Positions 15,693 to 25,519 of a DNA stretch of 64,000 nt are shown one piece after another. Numbering within the stretch: the stretch's first letter is position 1; each line of letters begins with the position of its first letter. The position numbers were made by a program, and so were the translations under genes. The DNA is from Negativicutes bacterium (lineage in GTDB: Bacteria; Bacillota_C; Negativicutes; Sporomusales_B; JARLHX01): NCBI GenBank assembly GCA_031292015.1, contig JARLHY010000005.1, positions 56,477 to 120,476 on the forward strand, read 5' to 3'. The notes under the pieces are model-generated. The model had not been told where the DNA came from, ran no database searches, and worked only from the letters and a program-made list of their open reading frames with translations.

Positions 15693-16949
15693 CTACCCGC
15701 TGATTGTCGTGTCGGCAGCCGGTTTTTTATCGAAGGTAATTTGTTCAATCTTGCCGACAACAAACCACATGGTCAGCGCCGCGATAATGATAAACACACT
15801 GGCGAGAGCAAAGGCCTGCTGAAAACTGCCGGTGAGCTTCAACAAAACACCGGTTATAATCGGAGCAACGATACCCGCCAGACCTGCCGCCGTATTCATG
15901 ATTCCGGCCACAGCGCCAGCGGCGTTAGGCGGGGCAATTTCCGCGCAGGTCACCATCATGATGGTGCTGGCCGACGATTCGAAGACCACCGCTATCGTCA
16001 TCAGCCACATCGCCACCAACGCATTGTCGGTATACACGGCAAACACAACCAGGGACGCAACCGCGTGCCCGCCTATGATCATTCCTTTGCGGGAATTTGT
16101 TACCGTCATGCCGCGCTTGATCAGCGTGTCGGAAAGTATACCGACCACCGGCAGGGCGCAGAAAGTAATGATCCACGGCATCGATGCGTACCAGCCCATT
16201 TTGATGATGGTAAAGCCTCGTTCCATGACCAGATACGCCGGCAGCCACGTAACGAACACAAAATACATATAGTCCTGAAAAAATTTGGAAATAACGATAC
16301 CGACAATCGTCCGATGTTTGAGTAACTCCCGCCACGGTATCTTCTCGACGACTTCGCCGGGTTTTACCGGCTCGGGCTTGTCTGATTTAAAGGTGAAATA
16401 CCACATGGCAACCCACGAGACGCTGATAATGCCAGTAATGTAAAAAGCTACCCGCCAGTTCCAGGCGCTCATCAAGAAGGCCATCAGCACCGGCACAATG
16501 GCCAGTCCGACGCGCATCCCTGAGTTATACATACCCACAGCGGTGCCGCGCTCTTCGGTAGGGAAGTTGTTTTTGACTACTTTTATATTGATTGGCTGAA
16601 TACCGGCTTCTCCTGCGCCGACCCCCAACCGGAAAGCGATCAGCTGGATGTAACTGGTGGCGGTTCCGGTCAAGGCGGTCAATGCAGACCAAAGAAACGC
16701 CGACCAGCCCAGCGCCGCCTTGGAGCCAAATTTATCGGCCAGTAGTCCGGCAGGAATATTCATAGCGGTATAGGTCCAAAAGAATGATGACAGCACAATG
16801 CCCATAAGTGCAGGATCAAGACCCAAATCTTTCATGATATACGGGGCTGCTACCCCAAGGCTTCCCCGATCCATCGCATTGGTAACACAACCTGTCCACA
16901 GTAAAAAGACCACCCACCATCGATAGTGCTTGCTGTCCTTGATCATCAT
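15693..16949 (-). CDS. MFS transporter, anion:cation symporter (ACS) type
   Basis: A 418-aa major-facilitator protein with about twelve membrane segments and the loop 2-3 signature (GLLADKFGSKAALG). The pattern fits the ACS family, which includes hexuronate, glucarate and phthalate transporters, so an organic anion is the probable substrate. Two Met codons start the frame; the first follows GAGAGGGGACAAA. It is probably cotranscribed with the SDR at 14768-15544. Two other transporters of this general type lie at 20440 and 26074. Confidence 0.93.
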   Translation of the reverse strand: MMIKDSKHYRWWVVFLLWTGCVTNAMDRGSLGVAAPYIMKDLGLDPALMGIVLSSFFWTYTAMNIPAGLLADKFGSKAALGWSAFLWSALTALTGTATSYIQLIAFRLGVGAGEAGIQPINIKVVKNNFPTEERGTAVGMYNSGMRVGLAIVPVLMAFLMSAWNWRVAFYITGIISVSWVAMWYFTFKSDKPEPVKPGEVVEKIPWRELLKHRTIVGIVISKFFQDYMYFVFVTWLPAYLVMERGFTIIKMGWYASMPWIITFCALPVVGILSDTLIKRGMTVTNSRKGMIIGGHAVASLVVFAVYTDNALVAMWLMTIAVVFESSASTIMMVTCAEIAPPNAAGAVAGIMNTAAGLAGIVAPIITGVLLKLTGSFQQAFALASVFIIIAALTMWFVVGKIEQITFDKKPAADTTISG

Positions 16950-17118
16950 TTTGTCCCCTCTCTTATCCGGTTCATTCCGTCAAAGTCATCTGGCCGCTGC
17001 ATTTATCGGCCAGCGTTGAGCAGTCCCATACCGACAATATCCTGCCATAACTCCCCCCTTTGCTGCCCTCGCCGATGGTCATAATGTCATAATGTGATAT
17101 GATGATTTGTAGGATTCT

Positions 17119-17137
17119 TTCTCTATATTGTAGAGAA
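17119..17137. promoter_or_regulatory. Inverted repeat, possible operator
   Basis: TTCTCTA-TATTG-TAGAGAA has perfect 7-bp arms and lies 170 bases upstream of the MFS gene start at 16949, between divergent operons. No regulator gene is adjacent. Confidence 0.4.
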
Positions 17138-17244
17138 CTCCTGCTGTATTGGCGAATAATCTTGAAGTTGTTAAAGTGATTCTGGCAGTTTGGTTAAACT
17201 CATTAGCTGTCCTTTATGCTGCAACCCATAATAACGCGCGGAAG

Positions 17245-17281
17245 CCTCGAATGCCCAGAAAGAAACTCTGTTTTTTCGGGA
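17245..17281 (+). repeat. Dispersed 37-bp element, copy 1
   Basis: It resembles 22004-22040 and 38631-38666: CCT-CGAATGCCCAGAAAGAA, then CTGTTTTTTCGGGA. The other two copies lie between a minus-strand stop codon and its terminator hairpin; this copy has no such hairpin or gene. Confidence 0.55.
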
Positions 17282-17652
17282 TAAGAACGACCAGGCTGCT
17301 GCTGCCGAAACCGACAACAGAAGCCTTCGTCTACTAATACTGGAGCGGTCTGGAAATACCACCCTTAAATAGAAATACTCGTAAAATTCGTGTTGACATG
17401 GCGGCAGGATTGCTATATCGTTTAATATAAACAAGGCACCGGAGCCTTCGTAGAAATCTACGGAGGCTCGTTCTGTATCCTGCGCTTGGAATCTTAAGAA
17501 GCTTACGATCTGGAGGAGACTGCTACAAGTCTCACCGGAAAGTTACCATTGGTTTTTGTGCCGTGTCGTCTGACAAGGAGAGGGGAATCTTGAAGAATCT
17601 TTATAAGCGGCATTGATTTAAATAAAATTTTCCGATATCGAGGGAATGAAGG

Positions 17653-19116
17653 ATGAAACAGAAGCGAGTACTTATTGCTGAGTTCAAGCACGAAACCAAT
17701 TCGTTTTGCTCCCAAAAGACCGGCAGAAAAGATTTTGAAAATCGCCGACTGGAATTCGGCGAAGAAATCATCCCTCTATTCCGGGGAACAAAGTCCGAAA
17801 TGGGCGGATTTATCGCAGGCTGCGAAGAGCAAGGGATTGAAATGGTTCCAATCGCGGCGGTCACAGCTTCTCCTGGCGGTCATGTGACTAAGGATGTTTT
17901 TCATTTGGTTAAGGATTCCCTGCTGGACGCAATTAGGCAAAAAGTGTTTGACGGTATTCTCCTATCGTTACACGGTGCCATGGTTACCGAGGAGGTTTCC
18001 GACGGCGAGGGAGAACTGTTGGAGACGATCCGGCAGGCGGTGGGCGGGACAATACCGGTCATAGCCACTCTGGACCTTCACGCCAACGTCTCTGACAAGA
18101 TGGTCAAAACTGCCGATGTGCTGATTGGCTACGACTCATACCCTCATATCGACCAGTATGATCGGGCTTATGAGGCGGCCAATGTCATGGGGGCGTTATT
18201 ACGTCACGAAATTCGACCAGTAATGATGATGAAGCAGATACCAATTTTATGTCCTATTATGGGAACGGATGACGAACCGGTAAAAGCGTTGATGTCACTG
18301 GTGCACCGCTGGGAGAAACACCCTGAGGTCATCAGTGTTTCGCTATTCCACGGATTTCCTTGGTCCGACGTATATGATGCCGGCATGAGTGTGACGGCGG
18401 TTACTAATAATGACCGCCAATTGGCCGAACGGATAACTTGTGAGATCCAAGATGCCGTTCTAACTGTCCGTGCCCGGTTTTTACCCAACGCGACGCCTGT
18501 GGAAGATGCCATCAGACAGGGGCTGACAGCGCCGGCAGGGCCGGTAATATTGGCTGACAGCGCAGACAATCCGGGTGGTGGCGGTCCTTCCGACGGAACA
18601 CATATTCTGCGGAAACTGGTGGAAATGGGTGCTGAGAATGTTGGCTTTGCTACTATCACCGACCCTGAAGTCGTGGATCAGGCCATTAGGGCGGGGGTAC
18701 GTTCCACTATCGACGTCCGACTGGGAGGTAAGGTAGAGGCTATCTGTGGAGAACCGCTGGAATGTGAAGCGGTGGTACGCACCATCACCGATGGTGTTTT
18801 TATCAATAAAGGGCCGATGGGTCAAGGGCTGAAAACTGATTTGGGACGTACCGTGGTTTTAGACATCAATGGCATAGAAGTAGTGGTATCCGAGCTTCGC
18901 TATCAACCGATGGAACCGGAGGTCTTCCGCCGGATGGGAATTGAACCGTCGGATAAAAAAATCCTTGTATTAAAATCGGCTATGCATTACAAGGCTGCTT
19001 TTGATGCAATTTCCAAAAAAAATATCGTTGTCGATGTTCCTGGTCTCATGTCTATGAATTTGAAGAATTTCTCTTTCAGGAATATACGGCGGCCAATTTT
19101 CCCGTTTGATGAATAA
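17653..19116 (+). CDS. M81-family metallohydrolase (MlrC/microcystinase C-like)
   Basis: A 487-aa protein matching the M81 family along its length. Likely zinc-site segments are KHETNSF near the N-terminus, LSLHGAMV, ATLDLHANVS and the central DSADNPGGGGPSDGT. In Sphingomonas, MlrC hydrolyses linearised microcystin fragments; most relatives are of unknown specificity. The ATG at 17653 follows GAGGGAATGAAGG. It is first in an operon with an M20 amidohydrolase (57-base gap) and an MFS transporter (84-base gap). This looks like an import-and-hydrolyse unit for an amide or peptide-like compound. Confidence 0.9.
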   Translation: MKQKRVLIAEFKHETNSFCSQKTGRKDFENRRLEFGEEIIPLFRGTKSEMGGFIAGCEEQGIEMVPIAAVTASPGGHVTKDVFHLVKDSLLDAIRQKVFDGILLSLHGAMVTEEVSDGEGELLETIRQAVGGTIPVIATLDLHANVSDKMVKTADVLIGYDSYPHIDQYDRAYEAANVMGALLRHEIRPVMMMKQIPILCPIMGTDDEPVKALMSLVHRWEKHPEVISVSLFHGFPWSDVYDAGMSVTAVTNNDRQLAERITCEIQDAVLTVRARFLPNATPVEDAIRQGLTAPAGPVILADSADNPGGGGPSDGTHILRKLVEMGAENVGFATITDPEVVDQAIRAGVRSTIDVRLGGKVEAICGEPLECEAVVRTITDGVFINKGPMGQGLKTDLGRTVVLDINGIEVVVSELRYQPMEPEVFRRMGIEPSDKKILVLKSAMHYKAAFDAISKKNIVVDVPGLMSMNLKNFSFRNIRRPIFPFDE

Positions 19117-19173
19117 TCGTCTGAACATACTTGATTTTTACCGGTAATCTCTATTGGAAGCGAGGAGGATTAG

Positions 19174-20355
19174 ATGAGCGACTTACAGGGAAAGGCGCTT
19201 CAACTCAACGATTATCTTATCGGATTAAGGAGGCATTTTCATCAGTATCCGGAGCTTGGGTTTAAGGAAATTGAAACAACAAAGTTGATTTGCCAAGAGC
19301 TAACTAAGATGAATATAGATATTATCCCGTTAAGCACTGGTACTGGTGTGTTGGGGCTTATCCACGGAACTAAGAGCTGTTCAAAAACCAGGGTAACAGC
19401 ACTGCGGGCGGATATTGATGCTTTGCCGATAACAGAACAGACGGGATTGGAATACGCGTCAAAAAACAAAGGGGTAATGCATTCCTGTGGACACGATGGG
19501 CACACTGCCGTACTGTTAGGTGTTGCCAAGCTGTTAAGCAGTATGCGGGATCAGTTTTCCGGAGTAGTCAAATTTATTTTCCAACCGGCAGAAGAACTGT
19601 TGGTAGGCGCGGTAGAGATGATAAGAGCCGGCGTACTGGACAATCCTGAGGTAGACACAATTGTTACGTTGCATGGCGCAATGGATTTGCCGCTTGGATC
19701 AATAGGCGTTCTTTCGGGTCCTATAATGGCCTCAGGTGATAAATTCACCGCGAGAATTATCGGCAAGGGAGTACATGGAGCATACCCCCACCGCGGTCAA
19801 GACTGCATCGTGCCGGCGGCCCATGCTATAACAGCCCTGCAATATATAACCAGCCGGGAAATAGACGCTGTTACCGACAGAGCGGTTCTCTCGGTTTGCG
19901 AAATTCATGGGGGACAGGCCTTCAACATACTTCCAGCGGCTGCAGAGTTTATCGGAACAGTTCGCTGTTTCGATCCCAGGGTCCGAAATGATATTCACGA
20001 TAAAATGCTCAGGACGATTAGCCACACTGCGCATTCCTTCGGCTGCGACTATGAATTCAACTACGAATATGGTGTTCCGCCGCTTGTCAATCATCCGGAA
20101 GTAATCGACTTTATCACTGCCGCGGCGCAAAAGGTGATTGGAGTGGAAAAAGTAATCAAGTTGACCGCCCCACTGATGGGATCTGAAGATTTTTCAAGAT
20201 ATCTTGAAAAAGTGCCCTTTGGCGCAATGTTTCGCCTCGGGATCGGCGGCAGTCAGCCCATGATAGCGCACAGTCCAAACTATGATTTTGCCGATGATGC
20301 CATATCTACCGGTGTCGCAGTAATGTCCCAATTCGTGCTGGAGCGGAATTGTTAA
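19174..20355 (+). CDS. M20-family amidohydrolase (M20D, hippurate hydrolase-like)
   Basis: A 393-aa metallopeptidase of the N-acyl-amino-acid amidohydrolase group. Metal-binding segments are ALRADIDALPI, HSCGHDGH (residues about 106-113), FQPAEE, and the C-terminal MGSEDFS. It should release an amino acid from an acyl or carbamoyl conjugate in the cytoplasm. AGGAGG lies 5 bases before the ATG. It sits between the M81 hydrolase and an MFS transporter and is probably a second hydrolytic step on the same substrate. Confidence 0.93.
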   Translation: MSDLQGKALQLNDYLIGLRRHFHQYPELGFKEIETTKLICQELTKMNIDIIPLSTGTGVLGLIHGTKSCSKTRVTALRADIDALPITEQTGLEYASKNKGVMHSCGHDGHTAVLLGVAKLLSSMRDQFSGVVKFIFQPAEELLVGAVEMIRAGVLDNPEVDTIVTLHGAMDLPLGSIGVLSGPIMASGDKFTARIIGKGVHGAYPHRGQDCIVPAAHAITALQYITSREIDAVTDRAVLSVCEIHGGQAFNILPAAAEFIGTVRCFDPRVRNDIHDKMLRTISHTAHSFGCDYEFNYEYGVPPLVNHPEVIDFITAAAQKVIGVEKVIKLTAPLMGSEDFSRYLEKVPFGAMFRLGIGGSQPMIAHSPNYDFADDAISTGVAVMSQFVLERNC

Positions 20356-20439
20356 TGCCCAAAAGTTCGGGATTGGGATTATTGTTTCGCCTTGGCTTCC
20401 TGAGATATTCCGCTGCGCAGTAAATAAGGAGAATTTCAT

Positions 20440-21669
20440 ATGAAATGGAAACAAAGATACTCTGTTTTGTCGGTTGTAACGATAACATATCTTTTTTGTT
20501 ATGTAGATAGGGTTATTATTTCAGCTACAATACCCTATATGGCCGACGAATTCCACCTCAACCCGCTGGCTATGGGTGGTGTTATGAGCGCGTTTTTTCT
20601 TTCTTATTCCCTGTTTCAATTTCCTGGGGGTCTGTTAGCCGATAAATTTGGATCACGTCTCATGATGACAGTTGGCCTGGTCTGGTGGTCGGTATTTACT
20701 TTTGCAACAGGGCTGGTAAGTTCTCTGGGAATTTTGATCGCAATTCGCGTCTTGTTCGGTATTGGCGAGGCCTTATTTCCCGCGGCCGCCACAAAAGCTA
20801 TTTCCGCATGGTTTCCTGCAAAAGAAAAAGGTTTTGCCTATTCCATATACAATTCGATATGGAAACTTGGCGTTGCGTTGGGGCCGCTATTTGTAGGTTT
20901 TATGGTCGCTTACTGGGGTTGGCGCTCAGCTTTTTACGCCATGTTAATTCCAGGAATGATTTTAGCTCCTATCATCTGGTTTTATTTGAAGGACTCGCCG
21001 GCGCAAAGTAAAAGCATATCGGCCGAAGAACTCCGGGAGCTTGCTATTTCTGACGCCGCTCCCTCGGTTCAGGCTGAAAAGGTAGGCCTTGGCGCTGTTT
21101 TGAAGAATCGGGTTGTATGGTGTTTGACCTTTTATTTGTTCGCAGCCAATATCGGCGGGTTTGGCTTGATGACGTGGCTGCCAACGTATTTGGTAAAAGG
21201 ACGCGGGTTTTCGCCAATCGAGATGGCAATAGGTACTTCGATACCATTTTTTCTGGGATGGATTGGCATGCTTCTTGGCGGTTATATTTCTGATAGATTT
21301 TTCCGGGAAAATCGCAAAATACCTGTAATCATTTTATGCCCGATCGGTGCCTTTTTTCTTGCTTTTGTCAGTGGCGCACCGACAGCTATGATGTGTGTGA
21401 CGTTTCAAACTTTAGCGATGTTTATTACATCCACTGCCGGCGGTTCATTCTGGGCTTTGGTTATCAATTCGCTGCCCGCGAAAATAGTTGGCGCCAGTTA
21501 TGGTGTAATTGGTACAGGCGGGCAGTTGGCAGGTTTTCTTGCTCCTTTGATTATAGGTTATCTGGTTAATACTACCGGAAATTTTAACGCAGCCTTTGAA
21601 TTTTTGGTTGCGGCGTATGTGGCAGCAGGTCTTGCCACTATACCGATAAAACAAAATAAGTTGCAATAA
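20440..21669 (+). CDS. MFS transporter, ACS type
   Basis: A 409-aa twelve-segment major-facilitator protein, with the loop motif GGLLADKFGSRLMM and the ACS-type start (VDRVIISATIPYM). It is third in the M81-M20 operon and probably imports the substrate of the two hydrolases. AAGGAG precedes the ATG with 10 bases between. A long-looped terminator follows at 21844-21912. Confidence 0.93.
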   Translation: MKWKQRYSVLSVVTITYLFCYVDRVIISATIPYMADEFHLNPLAMGGVMSAFFLSYSLFQFPGGLLADKFGSRLMMTVGLVWWSVFTFATGLVSSLGILIAIRVLFGIGEALFPAAATKAISAWFPAKEKGFAYSIYNSIWKLGVALGPLFVGFMVAYWGWRSAFYAMLIPGMILAPIIWFYLKDSPAQSKSISAEELRELAISDAAPSVQAEKVGLGAVLKNRVVWCLTFYLFAANIGGFGLMTWLPTYLVKGRGFSPIEMAIGTSIPFFLGWIGMLLGGYISDRFFRENRKIPVIILCPIGAFFLAFVSGAPTAMMCVTFQTLAMFITSTAGGSFWALVINSLPAKIVGASYGVIGTGGQLAGFLAPLIIGYLVNTTGNFNAAFEFLVAAYVAAGLATIPIKQNKLQ

Positions 21670-21843
21670 TCGACAGCACCCCACCCCCTGAAGAATTTGG
21701 CTACAGCCAGGTCTTTGCCAAAACGTTGCTGCCTAGACCATAAATAATAAACGGAGGGTCTTGGGCGATGCAAAACCATCCTTTTATATCCAAAAGATTG
21801 CCCTAGATACGTTAGGCAACACATAAGGCAACAAATTGGATGC

Positions 21844-21912
21844 GCCTCCTTTGGTTCAGAGTTATGCGGTCGGCAAACCTGCATTTATTCTAACAAAAGG
21901 AGGCTGTTTTTT
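21844..21912 (+). terminator. Terminator of the M81-M20-MFS operon, long looped
   Basis: The arms GCCTCCTTT (21844-21852) and AAAGGAGGC (21896-21904) are followed by TG and seven T. The 43-base loop itself holds a small hairpin (GCGGT..ACCTGC). It lies 175 bases past the transporter stop. The rest of 21670-22071 shows no gene. Confidence 0.65.
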
Positions 21913-21974
21913 TCGAGGCATAGCTATAAGCTTTTTGAACCTCACGCCTGGCGTGGGGTATTCTGCTTACGCAA

Positions 21975-22005
21975 GAAAAAGGCTCCAAGCAAATTGCTCG
22001 GAGCC
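21975..22005 (-). terminator. Intrinsic terminator of the chemoreceptor gene
   Basis: GGCTCC-AAGCAAATTGCTC-GGAGCC is followed on the minus strand by TTTTT. The dispersed element at 22004-22040 separates it from the chemoreceptor stop. Confidence 0.75.
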
Positions 22006-22040
22006 TTGAATGCCCGGAAAGAAGTACTGCTTTTTCTGGA
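22004..22040 (+). repeat. Dispersed 37-bp element, copy 2
   Basis: CCTTGAATGCCCGGAAAGAA, then GTACTGCTTTTTCTGGA. It shares most positions with 38631-38666 and 17245-17281. It lies between the stop of the chemoreceptor gene and its terminator. Confidence 0.6.
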
Positions 22041-22071
22041 AAAGAGCGGCCGCCTAGTCCGGCGCTTCTCC

Positions 22072-24072
22072 CTATATTCTAAACTTGCTGACAGCTCTGG
22101 TGAGTTCCTCAGCCATTTTGGCCAGCGCTTGACTGGAGGCGGCAACCTGTTCCATTGTGGCCGATTGCTCTTCAGTAGCGGCGGATACCGATTGGGCCTG
22201 GCCTGCGGTGTCTTTGCAGATGTCATCAATGCCCCGCATCGAAGCTACAACCCGCTGGCTGCCTCCTGCCATCTGCTGAATGGCGGCTGAAATCTCCCGT
22301 ATCTGGGCTGAAACATCATTGACAGCCTGAAAGATTTCCTTGAACGCTCGTCCGGCTTCGTTTACAACTTCGGCACCGGTACGAACCTCTTTTGTCCCTT
22401 CAGACATGGCCACGACTGCGCTGTCAGTGTCTTTTTGAATTTCTGCTATCAGTTCGGCAATCTGTTTGGCTGCTTCCTGTGACTGCTCCGCGAGTCTGCG
22501 GACCTCCTCAGCTACAACGGCAAAGCCACGTCCCTGTTCTCCGGCCCGGGCCGCCTCTATGGCGGCGTTGAGAGCCAGCAGGTTGGTCTGTCCTGCGATT
22601 CCGGAGATGGTGTCGACAATCTGGCCAATTTCCTTTGAGCGCTCGCCAAGTTTAGTGACTACCTGAGAAGAACGCGCAACGGTGCTTTCAATGTATTGCA
22701 TTTGGCTTACCGCTTTTTCCGCCGCCTTACTGCCCCCTTCCGCAGTCTCAGCCGACTTGCTTGACGCACCGGCGACAGCATTTGCTTTGGCTGCGATCTG
22801 CTGAATGCCTGTCAACATCTGTCCGACGACCGCGGCTGTTTCTTCGACTGCTTTCAGTTGTTTTTCCGCTCCGGCGGCTACTTCGCCGATCACGACTGCC
22901 ACCTGGTTGGCAGCCTGAGCTGACTGCTCGGCACCGGCGGTCAGTTCTTCCGAGGATGCGGCTACCTGGTCTGTGGCTCCCCCGACCTGCCTGATGAGGC
23001 CGCGAAGATTCTCTCTCATTTTGACCATGGCATCGGCAAGCTGGCCGATTTCGTCCTCTTGCTCCAGTCTTAGTGAACCGGTCAAGTCGCCCCCGGCTAC
23101 CTGGTCGGCAAAAGTTGACAGCCGTGTCAGGGGAGAAACCAGGCGTTTTGTGCTAAAGAAAATGATACCCGCTACCACCATAAGAATAATCGCCGTTCCG
23201 CCAATAAAAGTCCAGATAAGTTTTTTTACCGGAGCGAACAGTTCAGCTTCATCCACGACACTGGCGATACTCCAGCCTGCTATGGGAATTGGACTGTAAA
23301 AAGCAATCTTTGCGGCGCCTTTGTATGTATAACGGTAAACACCGCCTTTGCCTTCCAGCATGAGCTGCCCCAGGTTACGAACACTTTCGTCTTCAGCATT
23401 TGTCATTTTCTCTTTGAGAATCATATTTTTGTCGGGGTGAACCACAAATGTTCCATCTTGGTCTATGAGTATTCCGTAGCCTGTTTGTCCGAATTTCATA
23501 TTCTCGACATTTTGGGCTATCGCGGCAATTTTTAGTCCTGCCGCCATCAAGCCCAACAGCTGTCCGTTCTCAGCCTTGATTGCCGAGGTTATATTGATAG
23601 ACAAGTCTCCGGTAACAGCCATTTGTGGCTCACCAATGGCATAGGGCGCGCCGGACATAATGGCCGAATAGTAGCGGCGGGTCTTTGGTATTTTACCATC
23701 CGGCATCCCGGGTGCGTGATAGACATAATCCAAATCACCAAACCATGCATTCGCATATTGACCGGGAAACTTGGAATCCAAAAGCTTTTTCCGTGCGGCA
23801 TTCAGTGAATTCATTTGCTCAAGGTTAGCGACTGCCTGCTTGGCCGCCGGATTGGCTGCCGCCGCTTCGACCTCCAGCAATCGGCCTTCCACCCAAATAT
23901 TTATACCGCTGGCTACCTCATTGGTATTTTGGGACATACTGCTCACAAGTTCGCGCTCAATAACCTGGGTAAGCTGACTATAGGCAATAACACTTAAAGC
24001 CAGCAGGCCAACTGCTACAACAGGGAGAATGGCAAGCAGAAGCTTGGACTTAAAGGACATCTTTTTAAACAC
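22072..24072 (-). CDS. Methyl-accepting chemotaxis protein with Cache sensor
   Basis: A 666-aa chemoreceptor. A membrane segment at about 9-30 is followed by an extracytoplasmic Cache-type sensor domain (about 35-275) and a second membrane segment (about 280-305). A HAMP domain and a long cytoplasmic signalling domain follow, with the conserved tip [20 protein letters not shown]. It should bind a small nutrient outside the membrane and control CheA. I chose the GTG at 24072 because GGAGG lies 9 bases upstream; the longer frame from 24123 has no ribosome site. No che genes are adjacent. The ligand is unknown. Confidence 0.95.
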   Translation of the reverse strand: MFKKMSFKSKLLLAILPVVAVGLLALSVIAYSQLTQVIERELVSSMSQNTNEVASGINIWVEGRLLEVEAAAANPAAKQAVANLEQMNSLNAARKKLLDSKFPGQYANAWFGDLDYVYHAPGMPDGKIPKTRRYYSAIMSGAPYAIGEPQMAVTGDLSINITSAIKAENGQLLGLMAAGLKIAAIAQNVENMKFGQTGYGILIDQDGTFVVHPDKNMILKEKMTNAEDESVRNLGQLMLEGKGGVYRYTYKGAAKIAFYSPIPIAGWSIASVVDEAELFAPVKKLIWTFIGGTAIILMVVAGIIFFSTKRLVSPLTRLSTFADQVAGGDLTGSLRLEQEDEIGQLADAMVKMRENLRGLIRQVGGATDQVAASSEELTAGAEQSAQAANQVAVVIGEVAAGAEKQLKAVEETAAVVGQMLTGIQQIAAKANAVAGASSKSAETAEGGSKAAEKAVSQMQYIESTVARSSQVVTKLGERSKEIGQIVDTISGIAGQTNLLALNAAIEAARAGEQGRGFAVVAEEVRRLAEQSQEAAKQIAELIAEIQKDTDSAVVAMSEGTKEVRTGAEVVNEAGRAFKEIFQAVNDVSAQIREISAAIQQMAGGSQRVVASMRGIDDICKDTAGQAQSVSAATEEQSATMEQVAASSQALAKMAEELTRAVSKFRI

Positions 24073-24277
24073 TATACTCAACCTCCATTTTTCAAAGACG
24101 CGCGAATTGTCCCCGAGCATCAAACTTTGAAATTCGTGAGCATGTGACTCAGATGTTTCGAGCCTGGTGGCCGCTTTCTATTAAAAGGATCAATAATACA
24201 GTGCAGTTTTTTATTATCAGCAGGAGCACCCAACCTTTTTCCAGGGGGCGCTCCTTTTTACTAACAGGAATTGATTT

Positions 24278-25498
24278 TCATAACTGAGATTTTAACTTTT
24301 CTTTACCAACGGAGCAGTCCAGCCGTTTCATTTCCAGCCCTTTGTCTAATAGCACTGCCGCTGGCACCTTTTCAATATTATATCTAAAAGCCAGACTTTT
24401 CTTGGTGGCCATATCCACTTTTACGACCTTGTAGCTTTCCGAGAGTTCCAGGTTTACTTCTTCTAATAGGGTGCCAAATTCCAGACTCTCATTATTTAAA
24501 GCATTAAAGAAGAGGAGTAAAACCTTTTTCTCACTTTGCAACACGCTCGTATGAAAGGCATCCTGTTCTTCGATATATCGCTCGGCGGCTACCGCTGCTG
24601 TTGCGCCGTCACCTGCCGCCGTAACCACCTGCCTTAAATATTTCGTCCGATTGTCCCCTACAGCATAAACGCCTGCCAGATTCGTTTCCATCAGCTCATT
24701 AACAAGAATGTATCCTCTATTGTCCATCGCTAACTCACTTTCGTTTAAAAAGCGGGTGGAAGGAACCATGCCCACAAAGAAAAATACGCCCTGACAAGCA
24801 AGCTCCGTTGATTCGCCGGTTTTTATATTCTTGATTTTTGCCGCTTCGACGCTTTCTTCTCCCAAGACTGCTTCAATCGTAGAGTTCCAGATAAATTCCA
24901 TCTTTTCGTGATTTAGCGCGCATTCGCCACTGACTTTATTGCAATCCAAAATCCCTTCATCGTGAAGTACAATGACTGTTACTTTTCGCGCGAACTTGGT
25001 AATATACAGGCCTTCTTCTATTGCCTGATCTCCGCTGCCGACGACGACGACGTCTTCTCCTTCGAAGAATTCGGCATCACAGGTCGCGCAATAGGCAACA
25101 CCGCTGCCCCGGAGTTCTTTTTCCCCCGGGATGTTAAGAAGTCTCGGTTCACTGCCGACGGCAATAATAACCGCCTTTGCCGAGAATTCTTTCTTCTTTT
25201 TCGTAGTCACCTTTTTAATTTCTTGGGCAAAATCCATGCTGACAACTTCATCTTTTAAAAACTCAACCCCAAAGCTTTCGGCATGTTTCTTGAAATCACG
25301 CATGAGGTCCGGCCCGCTGACATTGATATATCCAGGATAATTAACGATCTCCCGCGTGGTATCGGCCATTCCCCCAAGCGTCCCTTTGTTAATCAGCAGC
25401 GTCCTGAGTTTCGCCCTTCCCCCATAAATCGCGGCAGAAAGACCGGCAGGTCCGCCCCCGATGATGATCAAGTCATACGAATGATTCGTGTCTTTCAT
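24278..25498 (-). CDS. Thioredoxin-reductase-like flavoprotein with C-terminal Trx-like domain
   Basis: A 406-aa flavoenzyme. The FAD loop GGGPAGLSAAIYGGRA is at 14-29 and the redox pair C137-A-T-C140. Residues about 320-406 form a thioredoxin-like fold without a CxxC. In NADPH-dependent TrxR the second nucleotide domain carries HRRxxFR; here the same place reads LHDEGILDC, with no Arg. This suggests it does not use NADPH, as in the clostridial ferredoxin-dependent flavin TrxR type. GAGGAG precedes the ATG. It lies 21 bases downstream of a thioredoxin gene, its presumed substrate. Confidence 0.9.
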   Translation of the reverse strand: MKDTNHSYDLIIIGGGPAGLSAAIYGGRAKLRTLLINKGTLGGMADTTREIVNYPGYINVSGPDLMRDFKKHAESFGVEFLKDEVVSMDFAQEIKKVTTKKKKEFSAKAVIIAVGSEPRLLNIPGEKELRGSGVAYCATCDAEFFEGEDVVVVGSGDQAIEEGLYITKFARKVTVIVLHDEGILDCNKVSGECALNHEKMEFIWNSTIEAVLGEESVEAAKIKNIKTGESTELACQGVFFFVGMVPSTRFLNESELAMDNRGYILVNELMETNLAGVYAVGDNRTKYLRQVVTAAGDGATAAVAAERYIEEQDAFHTSVLQSEKKVLLLFFNALNNESLEFGTLLEEVNLELSESYKVVKVDMATKKSLAFRYNIEKVPAAVLLDKGLEMKRLDCSVGKEKLKSQL

Positions 25499-25519
25499 TT
25501 CCGTTTTGCTCCTCGTCGC

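Larger units (their letters stand above)
16950..17652 (+). other. 703-base divergent intergenic region with leader and repeat element
   Basis: No ordinary gene is seen. It holds an inverted repeat at 17119-17137 and one copy of a dispersed element at 17245-17281. TTGACA at about 17392 with TATCGT 17 bases on may be a promoter. The leader that follows has a 13-bp hairpin (about 17430-17457, arms GAGCCTTCGTAGA and TCTACGGAGGCTC). A strong ribosome site (AAGGAGAGGGG) is followed by a TTG and an 8-codon frame (17590-17616). The leader reaches the M81 gene at 17653. Confidence 0.5.

Noticed and set aside
15066..16325. 419-codon plus-strand frame opposite the SDR and MFS genes
   Set aside because: It crosses a gene boundary and the intergenic gap on the other strand; the MFS and SDR motifs lie on the minus strand.
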